Source of the DNA: Corallococcus caeni
Lineage (GTDB): Bacteria; Myxococcota; Myxococcia; Myxococcales; Myxococcaceae
Assembly: GCF_036245865.1 (NCBI RefSeq)
Contig: NZ_BTTW01000005.1
Location: 124,001-188,000 of the forward strand
Reading direction: 5' to 3'
DNA: 64,000 bases
In this document: one piece after another, positions 54,838-62,676 of the stretch
How positions within the stretch are numbered: the stretch's first letter is position 1
Layout of the letters: each line of letters starts with the position of its first letter
Notes under the pieces: generated by a model
What the model was told of the DNA's origin: nothing
Databases searched by the model: none
What the model saw: the letters and a program-made list of their open reading frames with translations, nothing else
Program-made: the position numbers and the translations under genes

Positions 54838-56889
54838 ATGCGACGCATGTGGGGGACATGGGGAGCGGCGATGGCCCTGCTCGTCAGCGGCTGTGATGCC
54901 ATCGACCTGTCGGAGCTCACCCAGCGCGACGCGATGACCCGGGTGCGCGCGGAGCCTCCTGGCGAGCACTGCGAGTTCGGCGGCGACGCGGTCCTGACCG
55001 GCCTCGACCAGGACCGCGACGGGGAGCTGGACGACGCGGAGGTCACCGCCACCGAGTACGTCTGCGACGACGCCATCCCCAAGGTCCGCACCCGCTCGCG
55101 GGCGGAGCCCCACGGCATGAACTGCGCGCTGGGGGGCCAGGCCGTGGAGTCCGGGCTGGACCGGAACGCCAACGGCCAGCTCGACGACGCGGAGGTGGCC
55201 ATCGCCGACTTCGTCTGCGCCACCTCGGTCTCCAACGTGCTCCTGCGCGTGCGGCCGGTGGCCCCGGGCGAGCGGTGCCCCCAGGGCGGTCAGGTGTCTC
55301 ACGCCGGCCATGACGTCAACGCCAACGGGCTGCTGGAGGAGGAGGAGATCTCCCAGGAGGTGTACGCCTGCAACGAGGCGGCCCCCGTCCTGTCGCGCGT
55401 GCGCGCGCTGCCGGCCTTCGCCGCGCCGTGCGACGGCGACGACGGAGGAGGCGCCGCGGTGGAGGCCGGCCCCGACCTGGACGGCGACTCCGCGCTCACG
55501 ACGTCGGAGATCGCGGCCACGGACTACGCCTGCGGGCTGGCCGCGGCCGACCTGAAGCTCCGTCAGCAGGCCGAGCCCGCGGGGCCGAACTGCCCCCGGG
55601 GTGGCACGCGCGTGGAGGCCTTCGAGGACCGGGACGACGACGGTGCGCTGGATCCCGCCGGCTTCGCGTCGACGGTGTACGTGTGCCAGGCCACGCGCGT
55701 GCACGATGGGAGCTTCGTGATCGCGGACCCCGCGGACCTGGTCGCGCTGGAGGGCGTCACGCACCTCCGGGGCACGCTGACCCTCTCCGCGCCCACGCTC
55801 GCCGACGCGTCGCTCCCCTCGCTGGCCGTCATCCAGGGGAGCCTCACGGTGAAGGGCAACTCCAGCCTGCGGCGGCTGTCCCTGCCCGCGCTGCACTTCG
55901 TGGGGGGCGACGTGGCGGTGCGCTCCAACGCCCGGCTGGACGCCCTCGCGCTGGGCGGGGCGTCGGGCGCCGTCCTGTGGGTCGAGCGCAGCCTCTTCGT
56001 GGAGGACAACCCCATGCTCCCCACGCTGGCGGGACTGGCGGCGGTGCAGCCCCGCGACAGCATCTTCCTGCGCGCGAACAACGCGATGGTGGAGCCCGGT
56101 CCGCTGCCCCGGGTCGTCGTGCTCCAGGGGTCGCTCGTCATCAAGGACAACCTCCGGATGGACCGGACGCCCTTCGTGAACCTGGCGCGGGTGCACGGAG
56201 ACGTGCGCCTGACGGGCAACGCGGGGATGCCGGCGCCCTCCGGCCTGGAGAAGCTGACCCGCGTGGACGGCACGCTGGAGCTGCGCGAGAACAGCGCCCT
56301 GGAGGTGCTGCACCCGCTGGCCGGGCTCGGCTCCGTGGGCGAGCTGCACCTCATCGGCAACCCCCGGCTGACGGACACGTCGGGGTTCACCCGCCTCTCC
56401 TACGCGGGCCGCATCTTCATCCAGGGCAACAAGGATCTGGTGAGCGCGGGGAACATGCCCGTGCTGGAGCAGGTCACGCAGGACTTCAACGTGAGGTACA
56501 ACGAGAAGCTCCAGCGCGTGCACCGCCTGCCCCTTCTGAAAAGCGTGAGCGCGGTGGTGGCCGCGGGCAACCCCGTGCTGACGTCGCTGGAGGGCTTCAG
56601 CCAGCTGACCCGGCTGAACACGCTGGAGTCGCTGGGCAACGCGGCGCTCATGTCCCTGGGGGACCTGACGCTGCTGCGCGAGCTGGACTTCCTCAGCCTC
56701 CAGGGCAACGCGGCGCTCACGGGCTTCGGGCTGCCGGAGCTGGCGCGCGTGTCGGGGGCCTTCGTCGTCGTGGACAACGCGAAGCTGCCCACGTGCCAAG
56801 CCACCGCGCTCCTGGCGAGCGTGTTCCAGGGCGACCCGGTGACGGGCGTGAACATCGGCGGCAACGACGACGCGGCGACCTGCCCCTGA
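54838..56889 (+). CDS. Lipoprotein with five DUF7151-like repeats and an L-domain-like C-terminus
   Basis: 683 aa from MRRMWGTWGAAMALLVSGC (lipobox Cys19); GAGAGGG is 6 nt upstream and the 35 codons before it are non-coding in character. Residues about 30-270 are five repeats of the type RAEPPGEHCEFGG...G.D.DRDGELDDAEV..TEYVC, each with a Cys pair and an acidic DxDxDG loop like a calcium-binding EF hand. The rest (about 285-660) is a series of Leu-rich strands (LRGTLTLSAPTLADASLPSL, GSLTVKGNSSLRRLSLPALH) similar to receptor L-domains. Surface-exposed, perhaps recognition or adhesion. Divergent from copA, convergent with the sigma factor gene. Confidence 0.8.
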   Translation: MRRMWGTWGAAMALLVSGCDAIDLSELTQRDAMTRVRAEPPGEHCEFGGDAVLTGLDQDRDGELDDAEVTATEYVCDDAIPKVRTRSRAEPHGMNCALGGQAVESGLDRNANGQLDDAEVAIADFVCATSVSNVLLRVRPVAPGERCPQGGQVSHAGHDVNANGLLEEEEISQEVYACNEAAPVLSRVRALPAFAAPCDGDDGGGAAVEAGPDLDGDSALTTSEIAATDYACGLAAADLKLRQQAEPAGPNCPRGGTRVEAFEDRDDDGALDPAGFASTVYVCQATRVHDGSFVIADPADLVALEGVTHLRGTLTLSAPTLADASLPSLAVIQGSLTVKGNSSLRRLSLPALHFVGGDVAVRSNARLDALALGGASGAVLWVERSLFVEDNPMLPTLAGLAAVQPRDSIFLRANNAMVEPGPLPRVVVLQGSLVIKDNLRMDRTPFVNLARVHGDVRLTGNAGMPAPSGLEKLTRVDGTLELRENSALEVLHPLAGLGSVGELHLIGNPRLTDTSGFTRLSYAGRIFIQGNKDLVSAGNMPVLEQVTQDFNVRYNEKLQRVHRLPLLKSVSAVVAAGNPVLTSLEGFSQLTRLNTLESLGNAALMSLGDLTLLRELDFLSLQGNAALTGFGLPELARVSGAFVVVDNAKLPTCQATALLASVFQGDPVTGVNIGGNDDAATCP

Positions 56890-56898
56890 GCGACCGCT

Positions 56899-57480
56899 TC
56901 AGCGGCGGGGCTTGCAGGAGCAGTCCAGGCAGCCGTGCGCCGCGCACGCGCCGCAGCCTCGCTCCAGCGAACGCTTGAGCGCGAGCCGCGCGCGGTGCAG
57001 CCGCACGCCCGCGTTGTTGGCGGTGATGCCCACTTCGCGCGCCACGTCCGGCACCGCGCGCCCCTCCAGGTCCACCTGGCGCACCAGCCGGGCGTACTCG
57101 GGCTTGAGCGTGGGCAGCAGCTCCGTGAGGCACGCGCACACCGCGCCCTTGAGCTCCAGGTCGTCGGTGGCGCCGTCCGCGTCGCGCGCCTCCACCTCCA
57201 GCGCGCGTCCCTCCGCGGCCTGCCGGCGGTGGTGGTCCACGAGGGCGTTGCGCAGGAGGCGGTAGAACCACGCCACCGCGCCCTCGCCGTCCTTCAGCGC
57301 CCCGCCCTTCTCCAGGGTGCGGGCGAAGGCCGTCTGGAGGAGGTCCTCCGCGACGGCCCTGCTGCCCACGCGCCGCTCCACGAAGGCGAGGAAGCGGCGC
57401 TGGTGGGCCAGGAGCGCCGCCACCACCTCGTCACGCTCCGGGGGCAGCCCCGCGGCGTCTGGCCCTTCAGCCTCCGTCAT
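56899..57480 (-). CDS. CorE-like ECF sigma factor with Cys-rich C-terminus
   Basis: 193 aa. Sigma2 region at about 15-90 (LLAHQRRFLAFVERRVGSRAVAEDLLQTAFARTL), sigma4 at about 110-170 (LPTLKPEYARLVRQVDLEGRAVPDVAREVGITANNAGVRLHRARLALKRSL). The last 18 residues hold Cys176, Cys179, His182, Cys184, Cys187 and Cys189, ending C-x2-C-x-C. This matches the metal-sensing Cys-rich tail of CorE in M. xanthus, a copper-responsive sigma factor that needs no anti-sigma protein. AAGGAG is 5 nt before the ATG. It follows the PLA2-like gene by 24 bp. Metal identity is inferred from neighbours. Confidence 0.85.
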   Translation of the reverse strand: MTEAEGPDAAGLPPERDEVVAALLAHQRRFLAFVERRVGSRAVAEDLLQTAFARTLEKGGALKDGEGAVAWFYRLLRNALVDHHRRQAAEGRALEVEARDADGATDDLELKGAVCACLTELLPTLKPEYARLVRQVDLEGRAVPDVAREVGITANNAGVRLHRARLALKRSLERGCGACAAHGCLDCSCKPRR

Positions 57481-57506
57481 GCGACTCCTTGCGACTCCCT
57501 GCGACT
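57481..57506 (-). repeat. Tandem 10-bp repeats carrying duplicated Shine-Dalgarno sequences
   Basis: GCGACT occurs three times with a 10-bp period (57481, 57491, 57501) directly upstream of the sigma factor start. Read on the minus strand this gives AGGGAG and AAGGAG, one per repeat, the nearer 5 nt from the ATG. Confidence 0.6.
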
Positions 57507-58080
57507 ACGGAGGGCCGTAGCCCTGCACGCGCGAGTTCAGCTCCACCGCGGTGGCGTAGATCTGCGCCCACGCGCGGAACTTGAACTTCGCCATCGCACC
57601 CTTCTGGTCGTTCGCGTAGTCGAACATGTCCCTGCGGAACTGCGCGTCCGCGGCCTTGCGGGCCTCCGGCTTCAGCGGCGTGCCCTTGCGGTCGTAGTAA
57701 CGCAGCAGGTCGTAGCCGTAGTCGTGCGTCTTGGCCGCCGGGTCGAACTCCTTGTCCGGGCCGATCTTGCCGGGGACGGAGGCGTCGCCGAGCGGATCCT
57801 GCATGCGCTGGCCGTGCGGCGTCTGGATGGCGTAGGGCTTGTAGCCCATGACCTTCTCGAAGTCCGCCGGGGGCGGGCGCGCGCCGGTGAGGTACTCGCT
57901 CATCAGCTTGCCGTGGTCGCCCGGAGGCGCGCCCGTGACGGCGCCCGTGCGCTGGGCGGCGGCGGTGCCGGAGGAGAAGGAGTCCTTCACCACGTTGCGC
58001 GCGGTGGGGGCGGGGCGCGCGGCGGTGGACTCCGTACCGGAGGTCAGCGGCTGGCGGACGGGGTTGTTGCGGATGATCAT
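57505..58080 (-). CDS. Small protein with a PLA2-like HDYGY motif
   Basis: 191 aa from MIIRNNPVRQPLTSG; an upstream frame of 36 codons has no signal and was excluded. The first 90 residues are Pro/Ala/Thr-rich and probably disordered. The C-terminal domain (about 95-190) contains KEFDPAAKTHDYGYDLLRYYD, resembling the catalytic HD..Y helix of prokaryotic phospholipase A2, then a helical AQFRRDMFDYANDQKGAM. PLA2 hydrolyses the sn-2 acyl chain of phospholipids; two disulfide cysteines typical of secreted PLA2 are absent. No signal peptide. Only 24 bp before the sigma factor gene, so they are likely one operon. Could be a toxin or a phage-like effector. Confidence 0.6.
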   Translation of the reverse strand: MIIRNNPVRQPLTSGTESTAARPAPTARNVVKDSFSSGTAAAQRTGAVTGAPPGDHGKLMSEYLTGARPPPADFEKVMGYKPYAIQTPHGQRMQDPLGDASVPGKIGPDKEFDPAAKTHDYGYDLLRYYDRKGTPLKPEARKAADAQFRRDMFDYANDQKGAMAKFKFRAWAQIYATAVELNSRVQGYGPP

Positions 58081-58092
58081 GGGGGCCTGGGG

Positions 58093-58105
58093 GAGAAGTC
58101 TTCTC
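58093..58105. promoter_or_regulatory. Short palindrome between the PLA2-like and TPR genes
   Basis: GAGAAG-t-CTTCTC followed by GATTTTT in the 119-bp divergent gap. Operator of one or both genes is possible; the T-run could also make it a weak terminator on the plus strand. Confidence 0.25.
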
Positions 58106-58199
58106 GATTTTTCGGAAACCGCCTCCCCAAAGTTGCGGCCCTTCCACCAAAGTCGCGCAGAATGTGTGCAACACACCGCGTGGTGCACTGGAGGACACC

Positions 58200-58664
58200 G
58201 TGGGAAACCCCCTGTATTCCGAAGGAATCAAGCAACTGCGCGCCGGGAACCTGGAGAACGCGCAGCGTCTGGTGGAGCAGGCGAAGCGGCAGGGGGACGC
58301 TTCCGTGGAAGAGCTCCGCGACATGGCGTACGGGCTGGACGAACACGGTGAGCGCGACCTCGCCACGGAGCTGCTGCGGGAGGCGCTGAGGCAGGAGCCC
58401 TCGGCGGCGGAGCCGGCCTGTGCCCTGGCCATGTACCTCCTGGAGAAGCAGGAGGATGAGCAGGCCGCCGCCGTCCTCAAGCCCGCGCTCGCGGCCGCTC
58501 CGGATCACCCGAAGGCGAACCTGTGCATGGCCATGGCGCTGGCGAAGACGGAGGCCGCGCGGGCCCGCACGCACGCCGCCAGGGCGATGAAGGCCCCGGA
58601 CGCGGACGTGCGCGCGCAGGCGGAGGCGCTGGACAAGGTGCTCGCTCAGCACGAGCCCCGCTAG
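58200..58664 (+). CDS. TPR-repeat protein
   Basis: 154 aa. GTG start preceded by GGAGG with a 5-nt spacer, favoured over an ATG 12 codons upstream that lacks an SD. Helical pairs follow the TPR pattern: YSEGIKQLRAGNLENAQRLVEQAKRQG, ELRDMAYGLDEHGERDLATELLREALRQEP, ACALAMYLLEKQEDEQAAAVLKPALAAAPDHPKANLCMAMALAKTEAARA. Cytoplasmic scaffold or adaptor; no enzymatic motif. Divergent from the PLA2-like gene and convergent with the NtrC-type regulator (6 bp between stops). Partner unknown. Confidence 0.8.
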   Translation: MGNPLYSEGIKQLRAGNLENAQRLVEQAKRQGDASVEELRDMAYGLDEHGERDLATELLREALRQEPSAAEPACALAMYLLEKQEDEQAAAVLKPALAAAPDHPKANLCMAMALAKTEAARARTHAARAMKAPDADVRAQAEALDKVLAQHEPR

Positions 58665-58670
58665 CCGCCG

Positions 58671-60077
58671 TCAGTCCCCGCGCTTGAAGTCCTCCGTGCG
58701 CACGCCGTAGCGCTTGAGCAGGCGGTGCAGGCTCTCGCGCTCCATGCCCGCGCGCTCGGCCGCGTGGGTGACGTTGCCGGAGAACTCCTGCATCAGCGCG
58801 GTGAGGTAGTCGCGCGACACGGCGTCGCGCACGCGGTCCACCGCCTCGCGGTAGGGCTGCTTCGCCAGGGCCTCCGCGGGCAGCGGTCCCGGGGCCGCGG
58901 GGGCACGCGCCGTGCCGAGCTCGGGCGGCAGGTCCTCCGGGGTGATGCGGGGGCCCACCGCCACCGCCGCCGCGCGCGCCACCGCATTCTGGAGCTGCCG
59001 CACGTTGCCGGGCCAGGGCGCGGCGGTGAGGGCCTGGAGGGCCTGGGGGGTGAAGCCCTCCAGCTCCGACCGGTTCGCGGCGGCGAGGAAGTGCATGGCG
59101 AGCGGCGCGATGTCCTCGCGCCGCTCGCGCAGGGCGGGCATCCGCACCATCACGCCGCCCAGCCGGTAGTAGAGGTCCTCGCGGAAGCGGCCTTGCGCCA
59201 CCTCCTCCGCGAGGTCCCGGTGCGTGGCCGCGACCACGCGCACGTCCACCGTCACCGGCGTGGTGGTGCCCACGCGGCGGATCTCCTTCTCCTGGAGCGC
59301 GCGGTTGAGCTTCACCTGCACGGGCAGCGGCAGGTCCCCCACCTCGTCCAGGAAGAGCGTGCCGCCGTGGGCCTCCTCGAAGAGGCCGGCCTTCGCGCCC
59401 GTCGCGCCGGTGAACGCGCCGCGCGCGTGGCCGAAGAGCTCGCTCTCCACCAGCTCCGCCGGCAGCGCGCCGCAGTTCACCGCGACGAAGGGCTTGTCGC
59501 GGCGAGGGCTCTCGCGGTGCAGCGCGCGGGCGGCCAGCTCCTTGCCGGTGCCCGTCTCGCCGGTGAGCACCACCGTGAGGTCGCGTGACGCCACCTGCGC
59601 GAGCAGGGCGTGCGTCTTCTGGAGCGCGGGGCTGGTGCCGCGCAGGCCGTGGAAGTCGGGCATGCGCGCCACGCGGGCGGCGAGCCCCCGGGCCTCGCGA
59701 TGCTGGCGCTGGCGCTCCAGGGCGCGGGCGACGACGAGGGCCACGTCGTCCGGGTCGAAGGGCTTGGACAGGTAGTCGTACGCGCCTTCCTTGATGGCCT
59801 CCACGGCCTTGGGGACGCTCGCGTAGGCGGTGACGAGGAGGACCTCCGTGTCCGGCGCGCGCCGCTTCACCTCGCGCAGCACCGTGAAGCCGTCCGCGCC
59901 CGGCATCTGGATGTCGGTGACGACCACGTCGAACGCGCGCGCGGAGAGCAGGGCCAGCGCCTGCGCACCATCGGGCGCGGTCGTCACCGCGTACGCGTCC
60001 CCGAGGATGCGCGCGAACAGCTTGAGCATGTTCTCCTTGTCGTCCACGACGAGGACGGAGGGCTTCGCGTCGCTCAT
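58671..60077 (-). CDS. NtrC-family sigma54-dependent response regulator
   Basis: 468 aa: receiver domain with Asp55 ([13 protein letters not shown]) and Lys in [11 protein letters not shown]+ domain with Walker A GETGTGKE (173-180), GAFTGA (220-225) that contacts sigma54, Walker [10 protein letters not shown]; and a Fis-type HTH at the C-terminus ([25 protein letters not shown]). All residues for activation of sigma54 promoters are present. The ATG overlaps the stop of the kinase gene (ATGA). Targets not identifiable; no sigma54 site was spotted in the immediate region. Confidence 0.94.
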   Translation of the reverse strand: MSDAKPSVLVVDDKENMLKLFARILGDAYAVTTAPDGAQALALLSARAFDVVVTDIQMPGADGFTVLREVKRRAPDTEVLLVTAYASVPKAVEAIKEGAYDYLSKPFDPDDVALVVARALERQRQHREARGLAARVARMPDFHGLRGTSPALQKTHALLAQVASRDLTVVLTGETGTGKELAARALHRESPRRDKPFVAVNCGALPAELVESELFGHARGAFTGATGAKAGLFEEAHGGTLFLDEVGDLPLPVQVKLNRALQEKEIRRVGTTTPVTVDVRVVAATHRDLAEEVAQGRFREDLYYRLGGVMVRMPALRERREDIAPLAMHFLAAANRSELEGFTPQALQALTAAPWPGNVRQLQNAVARAAAVAVGPRITPEDLPPELGTARAPAAPGPLPAEALAKQPYREAVDRVRDAVSRDYLTALMQEFSGNVTHAAERAGMERESLHRLLKRYGVRTEDFKRGD

Positions 60078-61543
60078 GCCGCCGCCTCCTGCTCACGCGA
60101 CGGGGCGGGCAGCGACAGCGTGAAGCGCGCGCCGCCCAGGGGCCCTGCGTCCACGTCGATGCGGCCGCCGTGCGCCTCCGCGATGGCCTGGCTCACCGCG
60201 AGCCCCAGCCCCGTGCCGGAGGGCTTCGTCGTGAAGAACGGCTCGAACAGCCGCGCCCGGGCCTCGGACGACATCCCGGGCCCCGAGTCCGACACCGCCA
60301 CGCGCGACGCGCCATCCGCGTCCGCCGCGATGCGCACCTCCACCCGGCCTCCCTCCCCCGCCGCCTCCGCCGCGTTCTTCACCAGGTTGAGCAGCACCTG
60401 CCGCAACCGGGGCGCCTGCGCCCACGCGGTGCCCTGGCCGTGCACCTCCACCGAGACCGAGCCCTGGGGCCCCAGGCGCGTGGCTTCGCGCAGGCGCAAG
60501 ACGACCTCCTCGCACGCGTCGCGCAGCGCCACCGGCTCCAGCGGCCCGCGCCCCGGCCGCGCCAGGTCCAGGAGCCCCTCCACGATGTCCTGACAGCGCA
60601 CCGCCTCCTCCTCCACCACGCGCAGGTCCTCCGCGAGCGCGCCCTCCGCCCGCCGCTGCAACAGCCGCACGTACCCGAGGATGACGCCCAGCGGGTTGTT
60701 GATTTCATGCGCCACGCCCGCCGCCAGCCGGCCGATGCCCACCAGCTTCTCGTGCTGGACCAGCCGCGCCTGGTGCTCCCGCAGGGCCCCCGTCATCCGG
60801 TTGAGCTGCGCGGCCAGCTGGCCCACCTCGCCCGGGTCGTCCTCCGGGATGCGCACGTCCAGGTCACCGCGCGCCAGCCGCGCCGCGCCCTCCGACAGCC
60901 GCGCCACCGGCCGCGCCACCGAGTTGCCGATGTACACGCCCACCCCGGCAGCGAACAGCGTGGCCCCGCCCAGCAGCAGCAGCGCCCAGCGGAAGCTGTC
61001 GCGCTCCACCGTGCCCACGTGCGACTCGAAGGCCGCCATGGACGCGTCCGAGCCCGCCGTCAGCGCGTCCACCCGCGCCTGGATGCGCGACACCCACTCC
61101 AGCGCCCGCCCATGCGCCGCCTCCACCGCGGCAGCGTCCTTCGCCATCACCGCGGGTAGGAGCGTGTCCCGGTAGAGCGTGTCCAGCGCGTCGCCCGACG
61201 CCTGGATGTCCGCCACCGCGGCGCGCTCGTCCGCGTCGCGCGCGTGCTCCGCCAGCCGCCGCGTCAGAGCCTCCACCCGCGCGCGGGCCTCCGCGTGGAA
61301 GCGCCGGTGGCTGTCGTTGCCCAGGATGATGGTGTGCGCCAGGTGCGCGTACTGATCCCTCACCGCCGTGGCCAGCTCGCGCGCCTCGCGTGCCCGGCCG
61401 CCCACCTCGCGCAGCGCATGCGTGCCCTCGTGGATGTCCGACAGCCGGCCGAGCGCATAGCCCGACGCCGCCGCGAACAGCGCCACCAGCGCGCCGAACG
61501 CGAGCAACACCCTGCGGGTCGTGGTGCCGGAGACAGGTCCCAT
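60074..61543 (-). CDS. Membrane sensor histidine kinase paired with the NtrC-type regulator
   Basis: 489 aa from MGPVSGTTTRRVLLAFG; AGAGGG lies 6 nt upstream and the longer frame is rejected. Two membrane helices (11-32 and about 186-206) bracket a helical periplasmic sensor domain of about 150 residues resembling four-helix-bundle ligand domains (LATAVRDQYAHLAHTIILGNDSHRRFHAEARARV). Then HAMP (207-258), H-box GVAHEINNPLGVIL (His279), HATPase with NLVKNAAEAAGEGG, SDSGPGMSSEAR, FFTTKPSGTGLGLAVSQAIAEAHGG. NtrB-like. Stop overlaps the regulator start by 4 bp. Signal unknown. Confidence 0.93.
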   Translation of the reverse strand: MGPVSGTTTRRVLLAFGALVALFAAASGYALGRLSDIHEGTHALREVGGRAREARELATAVRDQYAHLAHTIILGNDSHRRFHAEARARVEALTRRLAEHARDADERAAVADIQASGDALDTLYRDTLLPAVMAKDAAAVEAAHGRALEWVSRIQARVDALTAGSDASMAAFESHVGTVERDSFRWALLLLGGATLFAAGVGVYIGNSVARPVARLSEGAARLARGDLDVRIPEDDPGEVGQLAAQLNRMTGALREHQARLVQHEKLVGIGRLAAGVAHEINNPLGVILGYVRLLQRRAEGALAEDLRVVEEEAVRCQDIVEGLLDLARPGRGPLEPVALRDACEEVVLRLREATRLGPQGSVSVEVHGQGTAWAQAPRLRQVLLNLVKNAAEAAGEGGRVEVRIAADADGASRVAVSDSGPGMSSEARARLFEPFFTTKPSGTGLGLAVSQAIAEAHGGRIDVDAGPLGGARFTLSLPAPSREQEAAA

Positions 61544-61709
61544 GGGAAGCCCTCTTATACGGCGCGGCCCCGGGCCCGCGCCCGGCCCATGTCCTTTCGC
61601 GGACCGCCGGTGCCGCATTCCCCTTGCGCCCCTCCCCTCCTGCCGAGCATGACTCGGAAGAAGAGGCGCGGGCCCATCCTTGGGGGACACCCGTTGCCGG
61701 GAACCACTC

Positions 61710-62645
61710 ATGGCGATGCGCTTCAAGAACCTGGATGGCAGCGGACCGCAGGCCTTCACCCGCGTCTTCAAGTGGGCCGTCACGGACAAGCTCCTGGGCA
61801 AGCGCCGCGGTTCGCCCGCGCGCGCCGTCGTGCCGCACGTGGAGCCGGACCTGGCCGTGCTCGCCACCCCGCCCGCCCCGGGCGAGGGCGCCCGCCTGAC
61901 CTGGCTGGGCCACGCGAGCTGGCTGGTGCAGCTGGACGGCGTGTCGCTGCTCATCGACCCGGTGCTGCGCGACGCCATCAACGTCATCATCCGCCGCAAC
62001 GTGCCGCCCGGCGTGCCGGTGGAGAAGCTGCCGCGCATCGACGCGAGCCTCGTGTCCCACAACCACTACGACCACCTGGACCTGCCCACGCTCAAGCAGG
62101 TGGGCGCCCGCGTCATCACCGGCCTGGGCCACGCGCCGGTGTTCCAGGGCCAGGGCCTGTCCTTCCAGGAGCTGGACTGGTGGGAGTCCACGCAGGTGGG
62201 GCCCGTGCGCGTGCACTACGTGCCGTCGCAGCACTGGAGCCGCCGCGGCCTGAACGACGCCAACGAGATGCTCTGGGGCGGCTTCGTGGTGGAGGGCTCC
62301 AGCGCGCGCGTCTACCACTCCGGCGACACCGCCTACTTCCAGGGCTTCAAGGAGATTGGCGCGCGCTTCCCCAAGCTGGACGCGGCGCTCTTGCCCATTG
62401 GCGCCTACGACCCCGCGTGGTTCATGCGGCTGCAGCACATGAACCCGGAGGAGGCGGTGCAGGCCTTCGAGGACCTGGGCGCCATGGCCTTCTTCGCCAT
62501 GCACTGGGGCACGTTCAAGCTGACCGACGAGCCGCTCGACGAGCCGCCCGTCCGCCTGGACGCGGAGTGGCTGCGCCGGGGCTGGCCGCGCGACCGCGTG
62601 CACGTGTTGCCCGTGGGTGGCACACACACCGTGCGGCACGGTTGA
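61710..62645 (+). CDS. MBL-fold metallohydrolase (NAPE-PLD-like)
   Basis: 311 aa from MAMRFKNLDGSG; a 10-codon longer start exists. Metallo-beta-lactamase fold with the zinc motif SHNHYDHLD (His117, His119, Asp121, His122), then HYVPSQHWSRRGLNDANEMLWGGFV, YHSGDTAYF and FFAMHWGTFKLTDEP. These match the N-acyl-phosphatidylethanolamine phospholipase D-like group. The substrate is unverified: lipid hydrolysis is the family expectation. Cytoplasmic or peripheral. Divergent from the kinase gene; same strand as the M14 peptidase 31 bp further on, so possibly one transcript. Confidence 0.88.
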   Translation: MAMRFKNLDGSGPQAFTRVFKWAVTDKLLGKRRGSPARAVVPHVEPDLAVLATPPAPGEGARLTWLGHASWLVQLDGVSLLIDPVLRDAINVIIRRNVPPGVPVEKLPRIDASLVSHNHYDHLDLPTLKQVGARVITGLGHAPVFQGQGLSFQELDWWESTQVGPVRVHYVPSQHWSRRGLNDANEMLWGGFVVEGSSARVYHSGDTAYFQGFKEIGARFPKLDAALLPIGAYDPAWFMRLQHMNPEEAVQAFEDLGAMAFFAMHWGTFKLTDEPLDEPPVRLDAEWLRRGWPRDRVHVLPVGGTHTVRHG

Positions 62646-62676
62646 GCGCTGGCGGGGCTTGTGGTCTCAAGCGGGC

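Noticed and set aside
51803-54859. Minus-strand frame of 1018 codons in another phase over copA
   Set aside because: Gly/Arg/Ala repeats without motifs; copA in the neighbouring phase is complete.
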